This document shows positions 46,734-58,609 of a stretch of 64,000 bases of DNA, piece by piece; the first letter of the stretch is position 1; every line of letters starts with the position of its first letter. Location of the stretch: assembly GCF_025766255.1 (NCBI RefSeq), contig NW_026516667.1, forward strand, positions 434,001-498,000, in the 5' to 3' direction. The position numbers were made by a program, and so were the translations under genes. The notes beneath the pieces are model-generated. The model did no database searches, had not been told where the DNA came from, and saw only the letters and a list, made by a program, of their open reading frames with translations. Source of the stretch: Zychaea mexicana. Lineage: Eukaryota > Mucoromycota > Mucoromycetes > Mucorales > Lichtheimiaceae.

Positions 46734-47933
46734 TTATACAACAGGACTTGCTGCCGCCCTTTGACTGATTTTTTGAGTTTGGACCATGGCTTCCGTCAAC
46801 AAGGTGTGGCGATTGGATTTGGTGGGATCAGTATTGTTTTTACCATAGAGCACTTGGACCATCAGATCCTTTGTAAGCTTTTTCAACCAGAGGACTTGTT
46901 CTTCGTTAAGGGTAGGAGTTTCTTTCGATAGTGTTGATTTTATCTCTTCGAAGCGGCGTTGGATACGTTCGCGAAATTCGGTATAGTACATGCCCAACTG
47001 CGTGATGCATTGCTAATCAAAGTGCCAAAACAAAACGTCCTTCAGTTAATAAGTGCCTATATATTTTCTAACTGCTAACTAGCAGACATGTACTTACAAA
47101 TGCAACCGCCAGTTGGTAGGGTATATAGTGATGGTCAGGGAGGTTCAGGCTGCGATACAATCGAGCGGCAATGGCATACAGTTGATCATACAATGCCATT
47201 TGATGGTAATGTGCTATGTAGCATTAAATAGAACTGTTACTTCGTAGCTCTTCACCATAATGCACACATACACACGTACAATAAATATCAGCACCGACGA
47301 TAGACCGCTGGGCTCTTTCTGTAGGTGTCGTGCATTTCAAGTGCTGTGTAGCAAGTGGATACAATGCTGCCAATTTCATTTCTTGTATGTAGTCGTTTTC
47401 TTGTGGTTCTGCATCGAGCTGTTGCCAGGTTGATTTGATCAATTTTTTGAGTGATTCCACTTCGCGTTCGAGGCGCTATATGTTATTTGAACAATGGACG
47501 TAAGCATGTGTTTGTCTCGCACATGTTCGGGCTGAACACCCCTCTTACATGGCCCTCACTCACCCCCTTTACTTTTCCGAGAATACACAACATACCTTTT
47601 CTAAACTCTGAGCTTGTTCTGTGGGCGGTTGAAATCGCTGCATATGTTGTTGCTTTTTCAAAATCAGTTCCAGTCGACCAAAAAGATCGAGCACATTTAA
47701 CACAGCACGCGTTTTTTTCAACCCTTGACGTTGACGGAATGGCTCATGAACACGGACTTGTACTAGTGAGTAAGGAATATCTCTTAGTCGCTTTTTTTGT
47801 CTTTTCTCGGTCTTCTTATTTCTTTCATTCTCTCCCGCTTATTCCGGATTGTCAAGCGAGGTGGGCACATACATGGTCCGATTGGTCCTGGATTCAGACT
47901 GATGAGGGGAGGCGTCTGTGTCAACTTACTCAT
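46734..47933 (-). CDS. Conserved-looking helical protein of unknown function
   Basis: Exons 46734-47012, 47098-47213, 47280-47475 and 47596-47762 join in one frame with canonical borders. A candidate first exon is ATG A at 47930-47933, followed by GTAAGT, giving 253 residues. The first exon is weak: a single-codon start is unusual, and the true 5' end may lie upstream (an open frame exists at 47,930-48,136). The product is almost wholly helical: VRVHEPFRQRQGLKKTRAVL, LDLFGRLELILKKQQ, LEREVESLKKLIKSTWQQL, YDQLYAIAARLYRSL, and YYTEFRERIQRRFEEIKSTL. The pattern of an N-terminal coiled coil followed by helical bundles recalls membrane-tethering complex subunits, but I cannot name a family. It converges on the ETF-QO gene, with 297 bp between stops. 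Confidence 0.6.
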
Positions 47934-48577
47934 GAGTAAGCCTGCGTGGCAAAAAAGAGAAAGAATACAAAAGAGAGTTTTGGGACGCTAACTAATCGAC
48001 ATGTGTCACAGGGCATTTGTGTGGTAAGGTCATGTGGTTTGTTTGTGTACGATTTGGACCCTCTCTTTATTAGGTTCAACACGGACATTGCTGCTGCAAA
48101 CTTGTTGTTTTGTTTTTTATAGTGGATTCTAAACAAGGAAGGGGAAGAATTTAGTATGCACGCTTGTGTGTGTGTGTGTGTGTGTTACTTGGCAGGGAAA
48201 GGAATAGAGGTCTTGGACAGATACGTCATTGGCGGTTGAACTCTGAGCGAATAAACAGATATAGGTAACAAAAGAAGATATGACAGGGAAAGAACAATAA
48301 TAATGCGTTTAATAAGATATATATCACAAAAGAAGACGGGAGAAAAAACAAATGAATGTGGGGGATAAGCATATACAACGGACCACCGCGAACGAAACAA
48401 AAAAATCACAAAAGATATAGCAGAAAAGATAAAGAAAAACGAAAAATGATTGTGATGTCTGTGCGAGTGAATAAGTGGGTGGGTTTGGTATGAGTGAAAG
48501 GGATTGTGTGTGTGTGTGTGTATATCAATATTTGGTGGAATGGGATGATGGGAATGAAGAGAGAGTTAGGGGACTAT
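47934..48577. other. Short spacer with microsatellite
   Basis: It contains a (TG)n run at about 48,167-48,184 and a second near 48,507-48,522. It may hold undetected 5' exons of the preceding minus-strand gene. Confidence 0.45.
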
Positions 48578-50648
48578 TTAGTACTGCCATCTCGGAGATG
48601 CTTGTTGCTGTGATTGTTCTCGTCTCAACGAGGACGTTTTACTCAATGAAGAAGTTCTACTTAATGAGGACGTTCTACTTGGAGGTCGTGCTGGCCGTGT
48701 TGCCGTTGCCGATGCCACGGGCGGAGGACTAAACGGTCGAGGCGAGCTCGAACGAATAGGCGACGTAGGCGATGTAGGCGGTGTGGGCGATGAGACGAGC
48801 ACAGCAGGTGACGAAGACCGAGAAAGTGTACGAGCCATGGATGCTTTTGTATGGTTGATGGTATGTTTGGTATTTGCAGTAGCAGCGACAGCAGTACTAG
48901 TGGTAATGGGCGATTTAGGTCGTTGGTATTGGTGGTGCTGTTGGTGTTGTTGATATTGCTGTAGTAATTGGTGCTGATGAAATGACACTGGACGTCCTCG
49001 GTCCTGACTGTCAGATACACGTCGCGGTGGTCGTTGGTTTTGTCGGTTCATAATGGCTGTATTGCCTTGCGTAGGCGGTGACCATGATCGTCGTGCAGCT
49101 AACTTTCGTATGGTCACTAGATAGAGAATATAATTTTTGCATGAATGAATTTTAGGTATAAGCAAAAAAAAAGATGTACTTGATTCTTACGAAAAGTCGA
49201 CCTTACCCTCATCTTTAGTTGTAATCGTAGTAGTAGTAGTAGAAGTAGTTGCCGCAGTATCCAGTCGTGATAGTTCAGCGCTCATAGTTGGTTCATAGTC
49301 ATGAAGCACGCGTCCTCCGGACACTTTGGTCTTTTGCAGCAATGCAGCTTCGGCGTCATCAATCAAACTTTGAAGCATGGCTCGCAATCGTTGGAACACT
49401 TGGTCATTCTCTAAATCTTGGTCCGAAAGCTTTTCCGTCAAGGCTTCGTCGTCGTCTCCCAGCTTTTTTTTATACACAAATAATTTATCGTCAAAGTAGG
49501 ATTAATATTAAACTAAACCAAAAGTTCATTTTTAATTGGGTGTTACCTCCAAAGGCTTATCGGATACCGGGGTTAGTGGTCCTTGATCAGGGTTGCTAAA
49601 GTGGTAATCAAGATTGCACATGTTGGCGGGTCAGTGCCTCCTCTGGGACCTGAATTAAAGAGAGAACAGTGTGTATTTACATTTCTAGACGTTTTTCCAA
49701 TTCAACGATCTTGGATGCTTGTTTCCGCAAGGTCGCTTCGAGCGTCGTGTTGACAGCCAGCAAGGACGTCTTTTCAATTTCGAGATCGGCAATCTGTTTA
49801 CGCACATGTGTTTAGAACGCAAAAAAGAAATAATTACATGCATCTCCCTACCTTCTCTTTTTCTTTTGAAGAAAAATTACGCCCAACCACACACTTTTAA
49901 AACATGTACGCACCTTGCGATTCGCCCTTGCTTCGTCGAGCCAGCCATCATCGCCACTATCTCCTCCTCCTCCTCCTTTGGAAACGAATTCGCCTCGTCC
50001 GTTCATGATGGTACCATGCTTAATTCTGGCAACAATTTTCGACGGTGACACTTGATTTTCGTCCGCATCGTCGTCAATCTTTTCGTCGTCGTCGTCGTCG
50101 TTGCCATCATCGCCCTGATCGTCATCATCACTGTTGCCATCGATACTATCTATATCGTCGTTGTCATCGTTACTGTCTTCATCGGTTTCTTCATCATCGT
50201 CGTCGTCTATCTCGTCGTCTATCTCGTCGTCTATCTCGTCGTCATCGTCGTCTGCATTGTCGTCGTCGTCGTCGCTGTTATTATTTGACAAGACAGTGAG
50301 TCTAGATAAGTTGGAGTTACTTCTCGCTCGTTGAATCAATCGATGCGGCAGCGTTGAGCCAAAAGCTGGCTTCTGGTGCGCGTAGAGCGAAAAGAAATTG
50401 GCAGGACCAAGGACAGTCGCACGACCGGCGTTTGACGAAATAGTGGATAAGGTAGAATTGGATGCCGTCGATGACATTGTGTCATGTGAAGTTCCATTGT
50501 TGTGTGGAGTCAGATGATGGTGAGGCGATTTAAACTGTTGGAAGAATGGCGAGGAGGGTCGAATGATGTTGACGGCCTTTGGTGGCGGCTGTTCGCGCTG
50601 CTGTTGCTGCTGGGGCTGTTCCTGTTGTTGGTCCTTGGCGACAAGCAT
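48578..50648 (-). CDS. Coiled-coil protein with Asp-rich and Ser-rich low-complexity regions, unknown function
   Basis: Five exons: 49914-50648, 49681-49793, 49547-49595, 49207-49462 and 48578-49116; the product is 563 residues and all phases join. The N-terminus is Gln/Pro-rich. Residues about 124-205 are an acidic tract of some 55 Asp/Glu with three EIDD copies. A heptad segment follows (DLEIEKTSLLAVNTTLEATL, then RKQASKIVELEKRL), then a conserved-looking block (PDQGPLTPVSDKPLE; LTEKLSDQDLENDQVFQRLR; AMLQSLIDDAEAALLQKT). The C-terminus is Arg/Ser/Pro/Thr-rich, with RTSSLS-type repeats. The block order resembles uncharacterised fungal coiled-coil proteins; I cannot name it. The third exon's acceptor (ACTTTAG) is chosen because earlier acceptors lead to stops. 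Confidence 0.68.
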
Positions 50649-51116
50649 TTGTTTGTGTTGGTATTTATTGATACAAAAATCAGTAGAAACAGAAGAGGTG
50701 GGTTGGTGGTTGGTTGGCTATTTACGATAGATATAGATAGATATATGGATGTATATATATATATATATATATAAAAGAACAAATAAATAACTCCAAGAAG
50801 TATATCCTACGTAAATACTCTTTGACGAGTTGGGCAAAAAAATGGAAGAGAGTGGGGTATTTGGAGAGGGGTGGAATATGGTGTTAGTTAAGAGGGAAAA
50901 GAAATCCAAAAAACCTTGTTTTTTGCTCATTGCCTTGTTTTATTGATTTTTTGCAACTCCACCCTTTTGCCGTATATATAATAATAACACACACACATGC
51001 GCGCATGGTGGACAAGTGAGAGAGCAAGTGCGAGCGAGCGAGAACAACTTATTAGCGACACTACCAATATTGCCCCGTCCGTTCTCTCCGCACAACGTCG
51101 TACATACACATCGTCC
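50649..51116. other. Spacer with AT microsatellite
   Basis: Between two tandem minus-strand genes. It contains a (TA)n run at about 50,752-50,773 and (GATA)-like copies just before it. Confidence 0.6.
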
Positions 51117-53450
51117 TTACGCTTCTTTTCGCCGCTTAGTAGAATTGTCATTACTCCTACTACTACCGCAACTGGCACTGCTTGTATTATTGCTACTACC
51201 ACTACTACTACTACTGCTTCTTCGAATCTAACATATGATATGGAGACCGCAACGTTTCTGTCAGCATACATACCAGTCAAGAGGGAGGGGGCATGTTCGT
51301 TGAAACAGGGGGCGGGGTAAGTGGTTGGGTGGGGCGTCTAATGAAAGTAGTACCTTGGCTATTATTGAAGTAGAATGCTGTTTTGGGGTCATACCTTTTG
51401 CTTGATCTTGTGTTCAATTTCCATTTTGTCGACTACTTTTTTCAGCTCAAACATTTGTGCAATCGAGGTTTGGAGCTGTTCGAAGTCGTGGCACACCGCT
51501 GCAGTCGGCATCACGGGTCGCGGGCCTGTTTGGCCCCCCAGCATCATGCGACATATGTGAAGAAACAACAGTTAGTAGGATTATCTGTCAGATTTCTACT
51601 TGCCCCACTTGGCTCCGATCGTTGTTGCTGTCGGTGCCATTTTGGGGGAAAACCCTACATTATAATTTCTATGTTATTCTGTTTACTTACCAGCGGTCAC
51701 TTCGTCCATCACCTTCAATATCTTTGCATGCATACTTGGCTTGACCACAGGGAGTCGTTGGCTCTGCACATGGACGCCGGATATGAGTTTTTCCTTGAGC
51801 GACGACGACGACGACGACGCCGCCGCATCTAGAAATTAGCGAGGCACGCGCTTTTAGTCTCTTACCGCACCCAGTACCATTGTCTTTTTGGCCATATGCA
51901 CATGCAATGGATGCACAAACTTTTTTTTCCGTTAAAGCCTCCCTCTTTTTCTTTCTCTCTCTCTCTCTCTCTCTCTCTGCCACACTCCTTTTTTAGATTT
52001 TACCTTCCGTAGCTGGCCGAACCGCTGCCACTTTCTTGTCGTCAGCCGTCAATCGTCTTCGTCGCTAACAATCAGTAGGGAGAGTGCGGTTATTCCGCGG
52101 ATGAGTCATAAGTCATTTTCGTTTTACTCAATATCTTTTCTTTGGCGTACTTTGGATTCCGGCGCATGGCTGCTATTATTACTTGTACCACCACCGTTGG
52201 CCCTTAACGGGATGGGCTGGACATGCATAACACTCTCCCTTTCACGAGCAAGCCGTGCGTCTTCACTCTCTATCCGCTTGACCTCCACGAGCAGTGCCTC
52301 TTCTTCTAACATTTGTTCCCGTGTGCGACTGTACAAGACTTCTAGTGCCTCTTTGCGTTCAAGCTCCCGTGTCTTGTCAAAGGTATACTGCTGTGCCAAT
52401 GCAGCATTGTTCGGTGCTCCTCGATGTTTCAACAAGGCTCGATAGATGCCGTAATATCGATCTTTCAAGTCCTAATGGTTGAACATGACAGGTTATCAGT
52501 GAACTAGTTTGAATGTGGAATAAAAGCTGTACTTCATGGGTCCCCACATCCACACACACAGAGAAGCAGAACAGCAAACCACAGATTATGTAGTCGGAGA
52601 CAAGTAGGAACTGTAGGGCTTTCTTACCTCAACGGATCGACTGGTGTTTCCATATCCGTAACGATCGGCAATGACAATAAACCGAAGGTCGTACTGCCGG
52701 CACAGGGCCAGTAAATAATCTGTTTCCTCTTTTGTCCAACCGTTGTCCAATTCTGGAAGAAGCGTAGTATAATGAGTATACATAGATACCTTTGCTACCA
52801 GACTAAAGGTTGACTGGGTTGCAGTCAGTTCACACAAACCTGCAAGACACTCTGCATACTCCTCGTCGGTATATTCGAGCACAGCATTACTTTTTCGAAT
52901 GTGTGCAAAGGGGTATTCTGTTTTTGCGGCGTATTCAGTAGTTGCTTCCGCCATATTTTTCAGTTTAAAAAAAACCGTACCTGTCTTGTTGGCGTTGGTT
53001 ACTTTGATCCAATGTTCCAGTGCTAAATCGTCCGATCTCGCATTATTGGTAAACCGTTCCGTGATCCTTTTATAAGTTTCCAAAGAACATTAGAACCGAT
53101 TAGTCGCGCATATTATATAGACTTTTTTTTTGAATCGCTTGACGAACCATGGTGTTGCTTTTTTTTTGACGTTGAATTTGGCTTTATATGTGGGTCTGAC
53201 GATAGCGACGGGTGGTGCACCCCCAATCAAGGAATATAATTCACGACTGATGCCATCTAAAAGACGTACATGTGTGAGAATTTGTTTCAAGCACACTTGA
53301 CACATGTATAAACACTATCGTGTACTGCGTTGTTTCTCATAAATTCGTACCCGGACGTCGTTCGGCTGGCTTGTTTAATCGACGTAGATTAGTTGCTTCA
53401 GCCGAAGGTTTTCCAATTTGTAATATATCGCGAATGTCTGATCCACTCAT
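51117..53450 (-). CDS. SWC4: Swc4/DMAP1, SWR1 and NuA4 complex subunit
   Basis: Ten exons: 53351-53450, 53148-53256, 52981-53066, 52840-52917, 52628-52752, 52151-52471, 52004-52064, 51691-51828, 51395-51525 and 51117-51227; the product is 419 residues. The N-terminus MSGSDIRDILQI and the block DGISRELYSLIGGAPPVAIV are diagnostic. KKKATPWITERFTNNARSDD leads into LALEHW, then EYPFAHIRKSN and LEYTDEEYAECL. The SANT/Myb-like part is NGWTKEETDYLLALCRQYDL. DLKDRYYGIYRALL, a charged coiled coil, GPRPVMPT and a Ser-rich KRRKEA tail complete it. It helps deposit H2A.Z and acetylate histones in the nucleus. The 63-nt segment 52918-52980 is open in frame and could be retained; removing it matches the family better. 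Confidence 0.9.
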
Positions 53451-53801
53451 TTTTGTTCAGAAAAATATATTGTTGGTGAAGAGAGAAAAAGAAAGAACAA
53501 CGACGCACAGGCCCTTTGGGCTTTTTTGCTGGGTCAAATAATTGTTTCAGTTTAGCATGGTTCCCACTAATACATACAGTAGTAACTAGAATGATATAGA
53601 GGATGCTGCCCATCAACGGTTCTCTCTGTATTTGCTTCATCCTTTGTGTATCTTTGCAGACAGCTCTTGAAAACATCTAGTAAAAACTCGCGTAATGCGA
53701 ATATTTCTTCAAAAAAAGCGCGGCAGAGCATTGTTTTGCATACATAACGCGCCAAGTTCTTCTTCCGCTCTCTATCTGTTCTTCTTTAATGCCTTGAAAC
53801 C
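53451..53801. promoter_or_regulatory. Divergent promoter region SWC4 / Sec39 gene
   Basis: A 351-bp region separates the two divergent start codons and must contain both promoters. No strong TATA box is seen, which fits housekeeping genes. Confidence 0.5.
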
Positions 53802-56706
53802 ATGGAACACTCGACCGCACGCGATTTTATCTTCCATCTCAATCAAGGCAACTACCAAGCCGCACTCGATATTGCCAAAGACCTCGGGCTGGATACCGAC
53901 GTCATTTATAAAACACAATGGGCAAAGCGTCGTGCTCTATCAGAGCAAGAACCTACAGCAGATGATGTCGACTTTCTCAACAATGTACAACAAGATCATG
54001 CATGGGTCGTCACACAATGTCTAGAGACTGTCATCAACGATGCTCAACTCCAACAACGAATTCTAGACATTGGTCTCTCGCGTGTTATCGTACCACGCAC
54101 TACCACTACTACTACTACTGACGTCAATTCAGACTCGCCCGATGAATCCGACACACTCTGGCTACGCGCACGTCTTTACCTCCTCCAGTATTCCGATCGT
54201 CTCAAAACGTTTAACGTGATTTGGCCTACTCTACAACAGCAACAACCACAACCCAATTTCGCAACAGCATACAGTGAATTCCGCGATGGAAATCTTGTTG
54301 CACTGGCGATCGAATATGCTCAAACTGAAAATGCTACTGCCTTGCGTGCACTTTTTGTCCACCATGGTGCTGCCGTCTTGCCATATCGATTTGCTATCTT
54401 AGCAGCTATTCCAGAAACAGCAGAGCCAAGCCGATTTGATTTGCCTCAACAAGGACAAGGGAATACAGAGGATGACGCGTGGATTGTACAACAGCCATGG
54501 CGAAATGAGTTGGATGTGGCAGAAACCATGCGGGATGTGATTGAAGCGCTTTCTGCTGAACATGCAGCCTATATCGCATGGATCGGACAGCAAGTGGATC
54601 GGTGCGAATACCCTGCTCCAGCAAGTACGGTTGCACAATGGTATGCAGATCGCAGTTCAGCAGCAGACAGAATTGGTTTGGCGAGTCAAGCATTGGAGTG
54701 GATCCGGTACGCACGACTCATGGACGTGACGGGGCTCGACAGACAAGAAGCACAGCTCGATTGGTTATGCAAATACGTCTACAGCGCTAAACAAGATGAC
54801 ACGATCGTGGATCTCGATACTTTTGAAAAGACAGTTACACCCTACGAAGTTGTAGATACACTATTGAAACACACGGGGGCTACACGGATCGTCGACGACG
54901 TAAAGCAGCTCGTATTACCATGGCTTAGCGTATGTCACGATATTGTTGCTCCAGACAACGACGATGACGAAGAGGTTGAAATGATATTGTATCGATGGCT
55001 GTTGGACACTGCTGAACATGGTCACTTTGACTGGTGCTGTCTTGTGTTGGAGAATTCCAAACCCACGTTGCCAGACGAAGAGCGCATTATAAAAAAGGAC
55101 GAAGATTTGGCCCGTTTGGCGCTTGCCATGCTATACACAACACCTGGATCGATCGACTGCCAGCTGCGAGCGTTTGAAAGTTTGCCCATGTTCGACCTGT
55201 GGGAAGCGGGAGATGATCAGAGCGACAACGAAAAGCATACGGATATGGCCACATTGCTACCATTGGCAGAAACACCATTGGGATTATTCACAGTGTTGCA
55301 AGAAGTCGGACCCTACGGATTGACACAAATGATGGATGCGTTGCATTTGCATTTGCAATACGCCGAAGTATTGGCACGTTACCATGCCAGTATGCCTTTA
55401 CGATGGTACCTTGAAGACCATGATGTGGATACCCAACGGCAGCTATGCATTCGCTTGGCCTCGCAAGCTGGATCGGCCCATCTCAATGACGATAATGAAT
55501 GGCGCGAGTTGCTTGACGAAATGATGGGACTTCAAGGCGAGGACGGCAAAGGTGTATTTGCAAAATTGAGTCGGACGGAAATATTCGAGACCTTCTTTAG
55601 TACTATACTGCACTGTGGACGTAAGTTGGGTTGAGGTGGACATATTCTGTGTAATATATGTGCTCAAACTATTTTGTATTTAGGTTTCAGGCTGGCTAAG
55701 GATTTAATGGTGGGTCCTAAACGAGATAAAACTCTTGATATTGGTCGTGCAGAGCAATTAGTGTTGGATGCAGAAAAAGAGTTTTTCGACAACGCCACGA
55801 CCGGCAGTATGCATGATGGCAATATGAAATTGGCCATGGAATGGTTAGTTAATCTCTCTTTCTGACTCGAGTCCATTTCGCTCTACCTACTGACAATCGG
55901 TCCCCGAAAATAGCTTGAATATTTTGCCACCGACCGACATGGTCAACGAAGAAAAAGACCTCATTGAAGCAACCCACACACTGATATCCGAATACCACGT
56001 CATGGATCGACCCGGTATAGAACTGATGCCTATCCAAGTACGCCAATCCACCAACCGTATTGACCTTATATCCAAACTCATCAACACACGCCGTGGCATC
56101 TACCGACAACCCAAACAAGTACTCGATCTAAAACACAAACTCGGTTACCAAGACGATCTGTTAGCAGAAGTACGTGTGCTAGCCATGCTAGCGAGCGCCG
56201 CACTTGTGGATGAGGATTACGACATGTCGTACAAGCTATGCTGTGCCACCGTAGAAAAGGCACGATCCGTTGAGACACACCCACACCGCACACGATACCG
56301 TATTGACGACATCAACCAGGCTGCATGGCAAGCATGCTTCAATCTGGGCAAGGTCGAGCTCTATGAGGACGCTCGGAAACGATTGGATGTCTTGGCCATG
56401 GCACTTGAACTGACACCTGCTGAAAATGTGGGAAAAGTCCTTGCAGTTTGGCGAAAACTCGATTGCCAAGTACCACCCTCCGATCTGGAGTGGCTTGAAG
56501 ATGCCAAACAAGATATAGCAGCTGCAGCGGCAGGCGAAGAGGATAAAGCTGGAGGATGGCACAGTTTGCTTGATAGCGCTCGACGCCAACAGTGGCGATT
56601 GGGTGATTTGCTTAAAGCTGGTCCAGAGGCTTCTTCTTCTTCTTCTTTTGAGGGCAAGAGGAAACGAGACCAGTTGCGGGAAATGGTCGGCGGTTGGTTG
56701 TTCTAA
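53802..56706 (+). CDS. Sec39-domain protein (Dsl1/NBAS-RINT1-ZW10 tether subunit)
   Basis: Three exons, 53802-55620, 55684-55843 and 55914-56706, give 923 residues. The start MEHSTARDFIFHLNQGNYQA and the helical-repeat pattern (AALDIAKDLGLDTDVIYKTQ, AWVVTQCLETVINDAQLQ) are typical of Sec39 domains. They continue through helical pairs to AMECLNILPPTDMVNEEKDL and HKLGYQDDLLAEVRVLAMLA near residues 660-760. The C-terminus carries a short Ser run and a basic patch (FEGKRKRDQLREM). Sec39/NBAS subunits form the Dsl1 tethering complex on the ER that captures COPI vesicles and binds ER SNAREs. Its length is closer to yeast Sec39 (about 700) than to animal NBAS (over 2,000). Confidence 0.88.
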
Positions 56707-57717
56707 TCTATCATCGTTTCATACTCTGCATGTACATAAAATCAAAATATATTCCCTGTAATTTTGCAGATACTATACTGTATAAATCCTCGTATACTAA
56801 TGGAAGTGGTCTTTTTATTTAATGGCCTATAGCATTCTGAGATTATTAATGTAGTTTTAGATTTGCACAGCGACGCTTTTGGCTCCATTGTAAGTGGTGT
56901 ATGCATATAATAGGATCTGAATGTAAGTCTTTAAGATGAAGTCGCCGGCGTATGATACACTGTGAATCTATTTTGGAAAGCAAAGTAAGCAAGTGAAATG
57001 TACTACTAGAGTGTACACTATTGCTTTGGTGATAATCCAGGGGGTGGCGAGTGTATGTTTGTTGTTACACAGCTAATACACACAACAAAGGGCAGCATTG
57101 TTTATTCCCGCTGTTATTGTTGTTGCTGTCAATTGACGCCATCATCAACGCATAAAGCAATTGGATAATCTGATCCTCTACTAGTAGCACAGGTATTGTG
57201 TAGAGATGACATTTTGTGGTGTACATGAAGTAATTCATGCAGCTATTGTAGCACGATATACATATGTGACTATGCCTTATTGTGCATATACATCGTTCCA
57301 TGCGCAACGAACCGAGTGCCTTTGGCTTCTTACTACGTACTTTATGCTGACGTTTAGAATCGGGAAAACATCAAACCCAAGTGTTCTTTAATATTTCTTT
57401 TGATACATATATAAGCATTGGAAAGTATATTTATATATAAAGATAATGTAATATAATATGAAATAGTAGGTGAGCAATACTGAATGGGTAGAGGAAGAGG
57501 AAGAATAAAACGCATACGATAAAATATATATACTATAAAATATAATCTACACATCAAAAAAGGAAAACAAATCGTATAAAGAAAAGTTTTACAACGTAAG
57601 AAAAAAGGACGGACGTAGAAAGAAAAAAGCTTTAGGAAAGGAAAGAAAGCATATTTAAAAGAGTTATAGTGTTCCCCCGAGCGTCCGCAAAGTGAAAGTT
57701 AAAAGAAAGAAAGTAAG

Positions 57718-57748
<31 letters not shown>

Positions 57749-57837
57749 TTGTAGAAATAAGCATATAGAATAAAAATAAGGGCGCCTTGTATAAATATAA
57801 AACAAGTACGTATAGAACTTCCTATAAAGTATCGTTT
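56707..57837. other. Intergenic spacer between convergent genes
   Basis: About 1.1 kb between the stops of the Sec39 and FAR1-type genes. It has a (GT)n run near 57,717-57,739 and AT-rich 3' sequences; no gene is recognised. Confidence 0.6.
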
Positions 57838-58578
57838 TCACGTCCAAGTGGCTGTAGAAGTAGTCGATGCGTTATCGCCAGAGGGCTGTTGCTGCTGCTG
57901 CTGATGATGATGATGGTGATGATGGTTGTGGTGGTGGTGATCTTCACCAGGACGCATCATTGGCATGGATGAAGGAATGAAGCCTTGTTGAGACATGCTG
58001 CGGGGTAATCGCTGCTGTTGTTGCTGTTCACGTAAAAGTATGGCGCGTTGATCTGTCATGGGCTCTTCTTTAATTGGGTACGAGTTAAAGATAGATGGCG
58101 ACCAAGAAGAGTTATCGGTAGTAGACGATCGCTGTTGTTGTTGTTGATAAGCAACATCATGAGGATGGGTAGGCTCAGGTCGTTCCAAACGCTGCTGCTG
58201 CTGCTGCTGCTGAGTGGGTTGATGTTGATGTTGATGTTGCTGTTGTTGACTCGGCGTAAAAGCAGTGTTGGGTGTTGTCGCAGCTGCTGCCATGCCGCCA
58301 TCAAAACCAAATTGAATATCCGTTGATTGTGGAGTCATGCTGTATGGCGAAAATGGACCAGCAACAGCTGCAGCGGCTGCAGCTGCCATAGGATACGACG
58401 ACAAATTCTGAGCCACTGCATACTGTTGCTGCTGCTGCTGCTGCTGTTGTTGTTGTTGCTGAGGAGCAGGTGGCGGTGGCGCTGCAGACGGCTGTGAATA
58501 AGCCATGATAGGTTGCTGATCATGTACCATGCCTGGCGATGAAACACGTTGTTGATCGAACCGTCGAACATAGTGTCT

Positions 58579-58609
<31 letters not shown>

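Noticed and set aside
50045..50334. Plus-strand Arg/Val/Ser-rich frames over the acidic tract
   Set aside because: They are antisense shadows of the repeated GAC/GAT codons in the coiled-coil gene.
51241..51347. Extra Pro/Thr-rich exon near the SWC4 3' end
   Set aside because: Including it leads into a stop or the wrong frame for the Ser-rich KRRKEA tail; direct joining of flanking exons is in phase.
51605..51660. Extra exon in SWC4 (sequence beginning GGTTTTCCCCC)
   Set aside because: It has an acceptor-like site and an open frame, but joining it puts the next conserved block (GPRPVMPT) out of phase; skipping it keeps phase and family match.
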